Assembly: GCA_964573255.1 (NCBI GenBank)
Contig: CAZNJB010000002.1
Location: forward strand, 1-64,000
Reading direction: 5' to 3'
DNA from: CAYNUJ01 sp964573255
GTDB lineage: Bacteria > Bacteroidota > Ignavibacteria > Ignavibacteriales > Melioribacteraceae
DNA: 64,000 bases
The notes beneath the pieces are model-generated. The model ran no database searches. It worked only from the letters and a program-made list of their open reading frames with translations, and had not been told where the DNA came from. Every line of letters begins with the position of its first letter. Within the stretch, counting starts at the first letter, position 1. Below are positions 9,095 to 17,761 of the stretch, piece after piece. The translations under genes and the position numbers were made by a program.

Positions 9095-11617
9095 TTATTT
9101 CAATAACGTCATTCGTTTAACGGCAATATTATTTCCAATAGAAAGTTTATATATATAAACACCACTGGAAAGATTATCTCCGTTAAAATTAACTTCGTAC
9201 TCCCCAGCTGATTGTTTACCGTTAACCAGTGTACTCACTAAATTTCCCAGAATATCATAAACTTCCAACCTTACATAAGAAGATGAAAGTTCAGCTGGAA
9301 CGGCATATTTGATTACCGTGCTCGGATTAAACGGGTTCGGGTAATTTTGTGAAAGATAAAATTTGTTAACTATTTCACGAGTTACTTCAACGATATCAGA
9401 GTATTCAAATGAACCATCGTAGTCGATCTGTTTTAATCTGTAAAGAACAGTTCCTGAAAGAGTTGAATTATCAGTGAAACTGTAATCATTAAATTCTGTT
9501 GAATTTCCCGCACCGCTGACGAAACCAATTTTGTCCCATTCGTTTCCGGTGTTTCTGTAAATTTCGAAACCAAGATTGTTTGTTTCAGTAGCGGTTTTCC
9601 AATTTAATATCACTCCGTTGTTTGTGACCGAAGCGGTAAAAGACATTAGTTCAACAGGAACTACAATGTCCTGTGAAAAATTATCGAGAATACTTGGGTT
9701 TCCGGAAACATTCCAAGATGCAACTACATCATCATTCGGAACGGCATCGAATGTTCCGTGCTCTCCGGTATTATCACCCGTTATAAAAAACTGTACGTCA
9801 ACTGTTGCGGGGTTGCCCAAAATATCTAACGGTAAACGAACTTCAACAATTTCGTGATCTTCTTCGCTATAATAGTCGAATGAACTTAAACTTTTAGTAT
9901 TTATATTAATCCAGTTAGCTCCGTCCCATTCTCTTAATTCTGCATAAGTAGAGCCGCCCATTCCGAAATGACCTCGCACTACAAAATCAGGTAAATTGGC
10001 ATGTGCAAATTGTATTGGATGAGTCCAGGGATCGCTATCTCCACCACCGTCTCTGGTATTAATTAAAAATCCCCACGATTGCCAATCGGCTGCGTTTAAT
10101 AATTTAGCTCCCAAATAAAGATAATTTTCATCGTGAGTTACATAAAGGTCGCCAATATTTACATCAGTCCATCCGGGTGTTTGATCGGATAAAGCAACCG
10201 GAGTGCCCCAAATATCTTCACCGTCAAAATTACCGTCTATTTGAATTATGTTTTTCAGAGCCAAAGCAAATTGAACATTCCCTCCCGGAAAGGTTTCAGC
10301 TGTAATTTTATTATTTGCCATATCTAATGTGCTTATCCATTCAGTCCATTGCTGGTCGTAATCCGTACGATAAACCAAAGTCAATCTCGATTCATCTTCA
10401 ATCCCGTCGGCAATTTCATCGTACGAGAATGTAATATTGTTTAATGAATTCAAATGTCGAGTATCGTAGAAAATTTCCCAATATCTGTGATTAAGTACAG
10501 CGCTGACTGTAGGAGCCAATTCTGATTCGATCATCCCTCCCGTTATTTCGGCAACTGTTATTTTGGTTGAATCCGCGGTAACGTTGTTGATCGCATTAGT
10601 GACAAAATTTATAGATGAAACAAATATTTCAACGTCGGTATTAGCAAAAACTATATTGCCCATTCCACCTACGTTTTTAATATCGTAATCGAATTGGGAG
10701 GTGAAGTTATTAGCGTTGTTCCATAATTTTATCGGTTTGGGATCAAGCCAATATAAAATTGTTTGTCCCGGTTCCAGTGTAACATCGGGATATTGAAAAG
10801 CGACTTCAGCCGGATTGGCAGATATATTTGTGGAGTTAGGTAAACTGTATCCGGGTGCTGCACCCTGCAGTGTTCCCAACATATTGTTGTTACTACTACC
10901 AATATTATAACCGGCAAGAGGGAAACCGGAAAAATTGAACATATAAAGCGCTCCACCGCTCGAGGAAATTGTTATATCGTCACTTGTCCCGTCAATGCCG
11001 TCGTAATCAAAGAAAAATCCGTCGTGATTTGTATAAGAAGTTGTACCTAGCAGAACGGATATTGAGGTATAGACGAATGATCTAAGTGTAACCATACTGT
11101 CGCCTACGTTAGTGAATTGATTTGCGGGTCTGAATTCGGTGTAGGGAAATCCCAATGTAGGTGAAGGGTCTGTCAATAGAAAACCGGTACCGCCAATTAG
11201 ATGAATGCCAGCGCCGTCGTTATAATCGATAATAGTATGCCAAACTTCTTCGCGAACTCCGGGGGTATAAGTCCAATCCGAGTGATCAAATCTATCCGGA
11301 AAGAAAAAACCGTTAGCTGCACCCTGTGGTGCGGCGGGAACTCCATTGTATAAATTCATATTTGCAGTTCCGTTAATTATTTCAATTGGTGAACCACCGT
11401 TTAATTCAACAAAACTGCTTCTGTAATTAGACCAATCAATTGTTGAATAAATATCTCCGGGGATTGTTCCAGCTGAAACACGAGACACATGGCCAAATTC
11501 ATCTACTTGAATTTCTTCGCCAACTGCTCCGGGTAAAAGATTCGTATTAATAAGAACTTGATTCCATGTAACTACAGGAATGAATAAAAGTAAAATTAAA
11601 TAAATAAAATTTTTCAT
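9095..11617 (-). CDS. type IX secretion substrate with DOMON/CBM9-like domain
   Basis: An 840-residue secreted protein. A signal peptide (1-20) is followed by a ~430-residue Gly/Asn/Thr-rich region without clear assignment. A beta-sandwich at ~450-640 (DGNFDGEDIWGTP, LYVTHDENYLYLGA) resembles CBM9/DOMON carbohydrate- or haem-binding folds. A fibronectin-III-like segment (WKTATETNNLGFEIYRN) precedes the C-terminal type IX sorting domain (NYPNPFNPSTVIKY ... SSGVYIYKL), which sends the protein across the outer membrane. It is monocistronic, with a CRP/FNR-like palindrome upstream and a strong terminator downstream. Its binding target is unknown. Confidence 0.85.
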   Translation of the reverse strand: MKNFIYLILLLFIPVVTWNQVLINTNLLPGAVGEEIQVDEFGHVSRVSAGTIPGDIYSTIDWSNYRSSFVELNGGSPIEIINGTANMNLYNGVPAAPQGAANGFFFPDRFDHSDWTYTPGVREEVWHTIIDYNDGAGIHLIGGTGFLLTDPSPTLGFPYTEFRPANQFTNVGDSMVTLRSFVYTSISVLLGTTSYTNHDGFFFDYDGIDGTSDDITISSSGGALYMFNFSGFPLAGYNIGSSNNNMLGTLQGAAPGYSLPNSTNISANPAEVAFQYPDVTLEPGQTILYWLDPKPIKLWNNANNFTSQFDYDIKNVGGMGNIVFANTDVEIFVSSINFVTNAINNVTADSTKITVAEITGGMIESELAPTVSAVLNHRYWEIFYDTRHLNSLNNITFSYDEIADGIEDESRLTLVYRTDYDQQWTEWISTLDMANNKITAETFPGGNVQFALALKNIIQIDGNFDGEDIWGTPVALSDQTPGWTDVNIGDLYVTHDENYLYLGAKLLNAADWQSWGFLINTRDGGGDSDPWTHPIQFAHANLPDFVVRGHFGMGGSTYAELREWDGANWININTKSLSSFDYYSEEDHEIVEVRLPLDILGNPATVDVQFFITGDNTGEHGTFDAVPNDDVVASWNVSGNPSILDNFSQDIVVPVELMSFTASVTNNGVILNWKTATETNNLGFEIYRNTGNEWDKIGFVSGAGNSTEFNDYSFTDNSTLSGTVLYRLKQIDYDGSFEYSDIVEVTREIVNKFYLSQNYPNPFNPSTVIKYAVPAELSSSYVRLEVYDILGNLVSTLVNGKQSAGEYEVNFNGDNLSSGVYIYKLSIGNNIAVKRMTLLK

Positions 11618-11690
11618 TAGGGCTCCTTTTTAGATAAGAAGTGATTAAGTATTTAACAATGAAAGTTAGGGGAATAATATTAATAATCAA

Positions 11691-11704
11691 GTGATTCGAA
11701 TCAC
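11691..11704. promoter_or_regulatory. putative CRP/FNR-family operator
   Basis: A perfect 14-bp palindrome, GTGATTCGAATCAC, whose centre lies ~80 bp upstream of the start of the 840-aa secreted protein (minus strand). The arms fit both GTGA-N6-TCAC (CRP) and TGAT-N4-ATCA (FNR) patterns. A second palindrome, CACCGGTG (11702-11709), overlaps its edge. The fit to the motif is seen; regulation is inferred. Confidence 0.5.
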
Positions 11705-11753
11705 CGGTGGGAAATAAATTATTTTCGGCGGGGAAAAAGACACACGATAAAAT

Positions 11754-12485
11754 TTATTCAGATAAAATTTGCTTTAATTTTTCTTTGTAAATATCATAAT
11801 GCCTAAGTCCGCTATGTTTTCCACCTTCAATTGTAATAAATTCGTCAGAAGGTTTCAGAAGAGATTTCAATTTAACTGCTAATTTATAATCAACAATCTC
11901 ATCTTTCGTACCGTGGAAAATATAAACAGGACATTTAACTTGAGGTAGAAAGAGATCGGTTCTAAAATGATATGTTATAAGAAAACGGGGAATCCATCTG
12001 TAATTATTTGCGATTAAATCTTCCAAACTATAATAGGGTGTTTCCAATATTAAGGTTCTTGGATTTCTAACGGAAGCTGTATGGGCGGCAATCCCGGTTC
12101 CCAAAGATCTGCCATAAACTATTATTTTATTTTCAGGATAATCTTTTTTTAGTTGATCGTAAATAAAAAGAGAATCGTTAAACAGAGCCTTCTCACTCAA
12201 CTTACCTTTGCTTTTACCATATTTGCGGTAGTCATAAACCAAATAATCATAATTGTTCGAAAGAAAGTCACCTGCCAAATCTTTCCATCTTTCTAAGGTT
12301 CCCGCATTGCCATGATTATAAAAAACAACACCTTTGGGATTTTTGCTTTTGAATAGCAAGGCATTTAGTCGAGTCTTTTTATCGGGATAAAAATTCAGTT
12401 CGGTAAAATCAAAATTACTTTCAAACTGAAAATTGTCTGGCAATTTATCATTTTCGAATAAGTAATACTCTTGGATATTGAACAT
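11754..12485 (-). CDS. alpha/beta hydrolase (BEM46/ABHD13-17-like)
   Basis: A 243-residue serine hydrolase. The nucleophile elbow is GRSLGTG (Ser ~residue 125). The acid Asp is in HGTKDEIVD (~residue 193) and the base His is in GGKHSGL (~residue 223). FYNHGNAGT (~residue 53) supplies the oxyanion strand. This is the arrangement of the BEM46/ABHD17 group of small esterase-like proteins. No signal peptide is evident, and whether it is anchored to the membrane is unclear. It is transcribed divergently from the methyltransferase gene. The natural substrate is unknown. Confidence 0.85.
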   Translation of the reverse strand: MFNIQEYYLFENDKLPDNFQFESNFDFTELNFYPDKKTRLNALLFKSKNPKGVVFYNHGNAGTLERWKDLAGDFLSNNYDYLVYDYRKYGKSKGKLSEKALFNDSLFIYDQLKKDYPENKIIVYGRSLGTGIAAHTASVRNPRTLILETPYYSLEDLIANNYRWIPRFLITYHFRTDLFLPQVKCPVYIFHGTKDEIVDYKLAVKLKSLLKPSDEFITIEGGKHSGLRHYDIYKEKLKQILSE

Positions 12486-12562
12486 ATTCCGTATCGATTA
12501 TTTACAAAATAATGAGTAATTTTATATCTAAAAATAAGGTTAAAAATGGACAGAAAAAATTT

Positions 12563-13726
12563 ATGATTGAAAATTATAATCAATTTATTGCAAAAACTTT
12601 TTTAGGGCTGGAAGAACCACTAATAGATGAGTTAAAATTATTAGGTGCGAAAGATATAGTAAAGGTTAACAGAGGAGTTAAGTTTACGGGTGACAAAGAA
12701 TTATTATATAAGGCGAATCTTCATCTAAGAACCGCACTCCGTATATTAGTTCCGTTTCTTCAAACTAATTTAAAATCGCCAGAAGAATTATATGAATTTG
12801 CGCTCACGTATAATTGGTTAAATCTTTTGAGTGTATCAGATACATTTGCGATAGATGCCATAGTCAATTCAAAATATTTTACGCATTCCAAATATGCTGC
12901 GCTGAAGTTGAAAGATGCCATTGCCGATTACTTCCGCAGAGAGACAGGGGTGCGTCCTTCGGTAAATACAATTAATCCAAATTATAGAATAAATCTACAT
13001 ATAAGCGAAGATAGAGTGACAATATCCCTCGATAGCAGTGGAGATTCACTTCACAGAAGGGGATACAGGAAGGGTAGAGGTCCGGCTCCGTTGAATGAAG
13101 TTTTGGCTGCGGGAATTATAAAATTAAGTGGCTGGAGCGGCGATTCCGATTTGTTTGATCCGATGTGCGGTTCTGGTACTATTGCAATTGAAGCTGCGTT
13201 AATCGCTAAAAATATTCCGCCAGGATATATAAAAAATTCATTTAGTTTTATGAAATGGTATGACTATGATGAAAAGTTATACAAGCGTATTCTAAAAAGA
13301 GCCGAAGCTAAAATTGACGATACATTTGTTAAAATTTATGCTAATGATATTTCTCCGGAAATAATTCGTAAAGCAAAACTAAATGCAGTTAAAGCCGGAG
13401 TTAATAGTGTAATAAAATTCAGTAAAAAAGATTTTTTTGAAATGGATCCGCCGCTAAATAGTGGTTTCATAATTTCTAATCCGCCTTACGATGAAAGGCT
13501 AAGGACTAGTGACATAAATAAATTTTATAAACAAATTGGTGATACACTAAAACATAAATATACGGGATTTGAAGCCTGGATATTCAGCGGGAATTTAAAA
13601 GCGCTAAAATCTTTTGGGTTGAAGCCCTCGAAAAAATATATTTTATTGAACGGTGCTATCGACAGCCGGCTGAATGGTTATGAGCTTTATTCCGGTAGTA
13701 AAAAACAAAAGGAGAATTTATCATGA
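12563..13726 (+). CDS. THUMP-domain class I RNA methyltransferase (RlmL/YpsC-like)
   Basis: A SAM-dependent methyltransferase acting on the N2 of a guanine in 23S rRNA (inferred from the RlmL N-terminal half/YpsC family). The N-terminal ferredoxin-like/THUMP region (~1-155) is followed by the UPF0020 methyltransferase domain. DPMCGSGTIAIEAAL is SAM motif I and SNPPYDERL is the NPPY catalytic motif for exocyclic amine methylation. An ATG at 12512 is also in frame. I prefer 12563 because FIAKTFLGLEEPL right after it matches family starts and it leaves room for a promoter. Its stop overlaps the next ATG by 4 bp. Confidence 0.88.
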   Translation: MIENYNQFIAKTFLGLEEPLIDELKLLGAKDIVKVNRGVKFTGDKELLYKANLHLRTALRILVPFLQTNLKSPEELYEFALTYNWLNLLSVSDTFAIDAIVNSKYFTHSKYAALKLKDAIADYFRRETGVRPSVNTINPNYRINLHISEDRVTISLDSSGDSLHRRGYRKGRGPAPLNEVLAAGIIKLSGWSGDSDLFDPMCGSGTIAIEAALIAKNIPPGYIKNSFSFMKWYDYDEKLYKRILKRAEAKIDDTFVKIYANDISPEIIRKAKLNAVKAGVNSVIKFSKKDFFEMDPPLNSGFIISNPPYDERLRTSDINKFYKQIGDTLKHKYTGFEAWIFSGNLKALKSFGLKPSKKYILLNGAIDSRLNGYELYSGSKKQKENLS

Positions 13727-14703
13727 AATTAATTCTTGCTTTTCTACTTGTTAGTCAAGTAATATTCGGACAATATAAAATATATAAAGATAAATTTGCA
13801 CATACATTTTCCATAGTGGCATACGATAAAAATACCGGCCAAATGGGTGTTGCTGTACAATCGCACTGGTTTTCGGTCGGTTCGATTGTTGCCTGGGGCG
13901 AAGCTGGAGTTGGAGTAGTTGCCACACAATCTTTTGTTAATCCTTCTTACGGAACCGAGGGATTAAAGTTACTTAAAGCGGGATTAACACCTCAGCAGGC
14001 ATTGGATTCGCTGCTAAAAATTGACGAGGGTCGGGATGTTCGACAGGTTGCAATTCTTGATTCGAAAGGTAATGTTGCAGCGTGGACCGGAGAAAGCTGT
14101 ATTGAATATGCCGGGCATCAAACAGGAGACGGATATTCGGCTCAAGCGAATATGATGAAAACAAATACCGTTTGGTCCGCGATGGCAAAATCATTTGAAA
14201 ATTCAGAGGGTCCCTTAGCGGAAAGACTAATTGCAGCTTTGGAAGCCGCACAAGCTGAAGGAGGAGATATTAGAGGAAAACAATCTGCCGCAATAATTGT
14301 TGTTAATCCAGTTGCAACCGGCAAGCCTTGGATTGATAAACCGATTGATTTGAGAGTGGAAGATCATACCGAACCTATCAAGGAATTAAAAAGAATTTTG
14401 AAAGTTTATCGCGCCTACCAACATATGAACAACGGTGATTTAGCTGTTGAAAAGGGGGATAACGAATTGGCGATGAAAGAATATTCTGCCGCCGAGAAAA
14501 TGTTTCCCGAAAATATTGAAATGAAATATTGGCATGCAGTTACACTTGTAAATATTGGTAAAATTAAAGAGGCTTTGCCGTTATTTGAGGAAGTTTTTAA
14601 GAAGGATGATAACTGGAAAGAACTTACTAAAAGGCTTATTAAGAATGAATTATTAAATGTAAATGAAGAAGAATTAAAAACAATATTGAATGTAAGCAAA
14701 TAG
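13723..14703 (+). CDS. DUF1028 protein with C-terminal TPR-like region
   Basis: A 326-residue exported protein. A signal peptide (1-17, ending FGQ) is followed by a DUF1028 domain (~20-225) with the typical strings AVQSHWFSVGS, GVVATQSFVNPSYG and a central GDGYSAQANMM. The fold belongs to the Ntn-hydrolase-like group, but the activity of DUF1028 is not established to my knowledge. Residues ~230-325 form two or three TPR-like helices where some family members carry a peptidoglycan-binding domain. It starts within the methyltransferase stop (ATGA overlap), a likely coupled but functionally unrelated pair. Confidence 0.88.
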   Translation: MKLILAFLLVSQVIFGQYKIYKDKFAHTFSIVAYDKNTGQMGVAVQSHWFSVGSIVAWGEAGVGVVATQSFVNPSYGTEGLKLLKAGLTPQQALDSLLKIDEGRDVRQVAILDSKGNVAAWTGESCIEYAGHQTGDGYSAQANMMKTNTVWSAMAKSFENSEGPLAERLIAALEAAQAEGGDIRGKQSAAIIVVNPVATGKPWIDKPIDLRVEDHTEPIKELKRILKVYRAYQHMNNGDLAVEKGDNELAMKEYSAAEKMFPENIEMKYWHAVTLVNIGKIKEALPLFEEVFKKDDNWKELTKRLIKNELLNVNEEELKTILNVSK

Positions 14704-14715
14704 ATTGAGGTGTAA

Positions 14716-15126
14716 ATGGAATATGCGGTTTTTGAGTCGGTAATTACGGTACGTCCTGATGATATTGATATGAACAACCATGTTCATTATTCCAAGTATC
14801 TTGATTACTTATTAATGGCAAGATATGATCAGATGAAAAAACATTACGGAATGTCCATGGAGGCTTTCTTGGATAGAGGGTTTACATGGGTTGCTTCTAA
14901 AGTTGAGATAAATTATAAACGTGGTATTTTACTCGGTGAAATCGTAAAGGTTAGAACGCAAGTAAACTCCATTAACGGAGCGCAAGTTATTGTAAACTTT
15001 TGGATTGTAAAAGGGGACAATGAAAAGATTGCTGCTGAAGGTTATGCCGTTTATACAATGATTTCAACTTCTTCCGGAAGGCCTGTCCGGATTCCGCAGG
15101 ATATAATCGACAGATATAGTAAATAA
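14716..15126 (+). CDS. acyl-CoA thioesterase, 4HBT hotdog fold
   Basis: A 136-residue single hotdog domain of the 4-hydroxybenzoyl-CoA thioesterase/YbgC/FadM type, which hydrolyses acyl-CoA or acyl-ACP thioesters. The N-terminal pattern RPDDIDMNNHVHYSKYLDY is the family active-site region (D-x-x-x-H-V-x-x-x-x-Y). Length is right for a homotetrameric or dimeric enzyme. An AGGTG ribosome site precedes the ATG. It is the last gene of the plus-strand run, 12 bp after the DUF1028 gene, and is followed by a bidirectional terminator. Confidence 0.87.
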   Translation: MEYAVFESVITVRPDDIDMNNHVHYSKYLDYLLMARYDQMKKHYGMSMEAFLDRGFTWVASKVEINYKRGILLGEIVKVRTQVNSINGAQVIVNFWIVKGDNEKIAAEGYAVYTMISTSSGRPVRIPQDIIDRYSK

Positions 15127-15170
15127 AATATTCTATACGAATTCAAATTTGGAATCACAAAGTTACTTCG

Positions 15171-15207
15171 GGATTTATGCATTCGGTTTTTCCGAAGGCA
15201 TAAATCC
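15171..15207. terminator. bidirectional terminator between convergent genes
   Basis: A 10-bp stem, GGATTTATGC/GCATAAATCC, encloses a second stem, TTCGG/CCGAA. It lies between the convergent thioesterase and LolA-like genes. The U-tract is weak on both sides, so the call rests on stem quality and position. Confidence 0.65.
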
Positions 15208-15219
15208 TGTTTGACTCTA

Positions 15220-15936
15220 CTAATTATTATCCTTGTCGGTTTCTTTTCCTTCTTCAAAGAACTCGTCGCTTAGTCCAATATTAACTTTGTAATCGTTATA
15301 ATAGACTGTTACCGTTCCAACCAAAGGTCCGGAGAATGCAACTCTGTTTCTATGTCTGTCCGATTGTTCCTCTTTTGGTGAGGTGGAGTTTGTTGCAGGA
15401 ATGTCAGTAACGTTAAAAGCAAATATTACGCTGTCAGGTAATCCGAATTCAATTTGTTTATCATAATAGAGGCTTAACGTATATGAACCTCTTTTTTTAG
15501 TGGTGGATTCAATTTCTTTAATTACAAAATTTTTGCTGTCAATCCAGAGTTTTGATAGTACTACATCAGTAGAGTCATTATTGGGAATTATTTTAATGAT
15601 TTTTACCGAATCATCTCCCAAAGTAGTAGTTCCCGAAAAAATAGCGGTAAAATCGTTTTCGAGAAATTTGATAGGCAGAAAATTCAATCCTTCTTTTGGC
15701 AAAAGTGCAAACCCTTTGGATTTTAGCCTAATTTTATCGGGCTTTTTAAAAAATATTGTAGTTTTCGACAATGGCATTTTTAGAATATTAACATCAACCT
15801 TTATAGTTGCTTCTACTTCGTAATCGTTCAGTGAATTATACTTCTGCTCAACCTTTTCAATTATCTTATAAGGGTTATTCTCTTGAGCGAACAGTGATAA
15901 AGTTGAGAATGCAAGGAATAAAATGAAAATTCTCAT
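15220..15936 (-). CDS. LolA-like outer-membrane lipoprotein-sorting family protein
   Basis: A 238-residue periplasmic protein. A signal peptide ending SLFAQ is followed by YKIIEKVEQKYNSLNDYEVEA, then a pattern of long beta-strands (KPDKIRLKSKGFALLPKEGL, LWIDSKNFVIKEIE) typical of LolA/LolB-fold lipid carriers. The C-terminus is highly charged. It starts by overlapping the permease gene stop and is third in an ATPase-permease-LolA-like operon, which suggests it receives or buffers a lipid or lipoprotein handled by the transporter. That coupling is inference. Confidence 0.7.
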   Translation of the reverse strand: MRIFILFLAFSTLSLFAQENNPYKIIEKVEQKYNSLNDYEVEATIKVDVNILKMPLSKTTIFFKKPDKIRLKSKGFALLPKEGLNFLPIKFLENDFTAIFSGTTTLGDDSVKIIKIIPNNDSTDVVLSKLWIDSKNFVIKEIESTTKKRGSYTLSLYYDKQIEFGLPDSVIFAFNVTDIPATNSTSPKEEQSDRHRNRVAFSGPLVGTVTVYYNDYKVNIGLSDEFFEEGKETDKDNN

Positions 15937-16769
15937 GTTAAAATATCCTTTTTAATAAAGATAAATAAAGCTGTGGTGTAAAAAATAATAATATGTAAAA
16001 AGAGTATGAGGCTAGATTTAATTACACCACTAAAGTTTACGGGGTCATTGAAAAAATCGCGCCAAGCATTCATATAATTTGTAAACAAATAAGGTTTAAT
16101 TCCTTCGAGAGCCGAAATAGGTAAGGCGGATAATATTATAAATATAATTATAACAGCCATCGATGCTACAATCGGTCCAATTGCATTTTCTACCAGTGAA
16201 GAAAATAAAAATGAGAGTGCAAATACGGTAGTCATACTAATTGATGCTACACCGTAAGCAAGAGCAAATCTCCATAATACGTCATCTGAAGCAAAAATTA
16301 TAATCTTGGATTTTACGACCATCAATTCCCCGGTACCGAATAGGATTGTACTGACAAACAAACTGATAAATGCCAACCAAAAAAGTAAAAGATTTGTATA
16401 AATCAATCCGGCAATAAATTTGGAGGTGATTACTTGAAATCTGGAAATAGGTCGAGTTAACAGAAGACGATAAGTTCCCATTGTTGCTTCGCCGGCTAAT
16501 AGATCCCCGCCTACTAATACTATTAGGAAGGGAATATGAATTATCAGCGCCTGCAGAATAAAATATCCAACAAGATATCCGTTTAAAAGATTTCCCGAGA
16601 TTAAGAACGACTGCTGAAGGTTTTGAGTAAAAAAGTTAATGTAATTATCGCCTTCATAATAGATAGCAATTTGCACTATGGGAGTAAGAACTCCAATAGC
16701 AATAAATCCTATATAAGTTCGCCATCTTCTGAAAATTTTATCAAGTTCAATATAAATCAGGTTCTTCAT
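15933..16769 (-). CDS. ABC-2 type transporter permease
   Basis: A 278-residue inner-membrane permease with about six hydrophobic spans. It carries the ABC-2 hallmark GEATMGTYRLLLTRPISR (~residues 90-107) between the second and third spans, as in NatB/DrrB-type exporters. It overlaps the ATPase gene upstream and the LolA-like gene downstream by 4 bp each, giving a translationally coupled trio. The substrate is not evident from sequence. Confidence 0.88.
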   Translation of the reverse strand: MKNLIYIELDKIFRRWRTYIGFIAIGVLTPIVQIAIYYEGDNYINFFTQNLQQSFLISGNLLNGYLVGYFILQALIIHIPFLIVLVGGDLLAGEATMGTYRLLLTRPISRFQVITSKFIAGLIYTNLLLFWLAFISLFVSTILFGTGELMVVKSKIIIFASDDVLWRFALAYGVASISMTTVFALSFLFSSLVENAIGPIVASMAVIIIFIILSALPISALEGIKPYLFTNYMNAWRDFFNDPVNFSGVIKSSLILFLHIIIFYTTALFIFIKKDILT

Positions 16770-17692
16770 TCGGTCGTTCCCTCGGTAATTTTCAAGAAAT
16801 ATTCTTCTAAAGAGCGCATTGGTACTAATGAGCGAACAGTTATTCCATTTAGTACTAGAAATTTATTTAACTTGGGTATGTCGTCATTAGGAACTGTAAA
16901 ATAAAGGTAATTATCATCTGAGGATTTTAAAAGTTCTTTCCAATCAGAATTTGTAATTACTGAAATTGCCGATTGCGGTTCATCCACTTCGACTTTGACT
17001 TCCATTTCATCGCTGTTTAACAATTCCGAAACACTTCCTTCAACCAGAGTTTTACCCTTGTTAATGATTATCATTCTTGTTGCAATAAGTTCTACCTCTC
17101 TTAAAATGTGTGATGAAAGAAAGATTGTTTTTCTCTTATCCCTGCTTAAGTATAAAATCAAATCCCTAATCTCTTTCATCCCTTGCGGATCCAATCCTGT
17201 AGTAGGTTCGTCCAAAATTATTAAGTCGGGATCATGTAAAAGAGCCTGTGCAATACCCAGCCGTTGTTTCATTCCGTGTGAAAATGCTTTGACCTTACTG
17301 TTTGCACGTTTCTCTAATCCGACAAGTTCGAGCATTTCCATTATTTTATTTTTGGGAATATCTTTTCCAGATATTTTAGCAAGCACTTCCAAATTTTTAT
17401 ATGCGCTTAAGTATTTATAAAAATCGGGCTTTTCTACTATTGCGCCTATTCTCTTGAGAATTTCACTCCTCTTTTTTCTTAATTCCATTCCGAAAATTTT
17501 TATTTCGCCTTTTGTGGGTTTGATTAAGGAAAGGAGCATTCTAATAGTAGTGGATTTTCCTGCACCGTTGGGACCTAAAAATCCGAATACATCACCTCTG
17601 TGTACATTTAATTCCAGGTTATCTACTGCAATTAAAGAACCGAATTTTTTTGTAAGCCCTTTTATTTCTATTACTTTTTCGGATTCAACCAT
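16766..17692 (-). CDS. ABC transporter ATP-binding protein
   Basis: A ~308-residue ATPase with the full set of motifs: Walker A GPNGAGKST (~residue 40), signature FSHGMKQRLG, Walker B LIILDEPTTGLDP and switch His in FLSSHILRE. The C-terminal ~90 residues are the extension seen in DrrA/NatA/BcrA-type export ATPases. A TTG lies one codon upstream of the ATG chosen here. It is first gene of the ABC exporter operon; an inverted repeat lies ~32-57 bp upstream of its start. Confidence 0.92.
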   Translation of the reverse strand: MVESEKVIEIKGLTKKFGSLIAVDNLELNVHRGDVFGFLGPNGAGKSTTIRMLLSLIKPTKGEIKIFGMELRKKRSEILKRIGAIVEKPDFYKYLSAYKNLEVLAKISGKDIPKNKIMEMLELVGLEKRANSKVKAFSHGMKQRLGIAQALLHDPDLIILDEPTTGLDPQGMKEIRDLILYLSRDKRKTIFLSSHILREVELIATRMIIINKGKTLVEGSVSELLNSDEMEVKVEVDEPQSAISVITNSDWKELLKSSDDNYLYFTVPNDDIPKLNKFLVLNGITVRSLVPMRSLEEYFLKITEGTTE

Positions 17693-17723
17693 CAAGAAAA
17701 ATTTCCTTCTTTATAATTATGAC

Positions 17724-17749
17724 GTATTAAACAAAAAATCGTTTAATAC
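17724..17749. repeat. 9-bp perfect inverted repeat between GH3 and ABC genes
   Basis: GTATTAAAC and GTTTAATAC are separated by 8 bases. The repeat lies after the stop of the GH3 fusion gene and upstream of the ABC ATPase start, both on the minus strand. No U-tract follows, so an operator is as likely as a terminator. Confidence 0.5.
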
Positions 17750-17761
17750 ATAAAATGAGAT

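Noticed and set aside
14415..14777. 120-codon minus-strand frame inside the DUF1028 gene
   Set aside because: Composition is Ser/Phe/Ile-rich antisense of a clearly coding TPR-like region.
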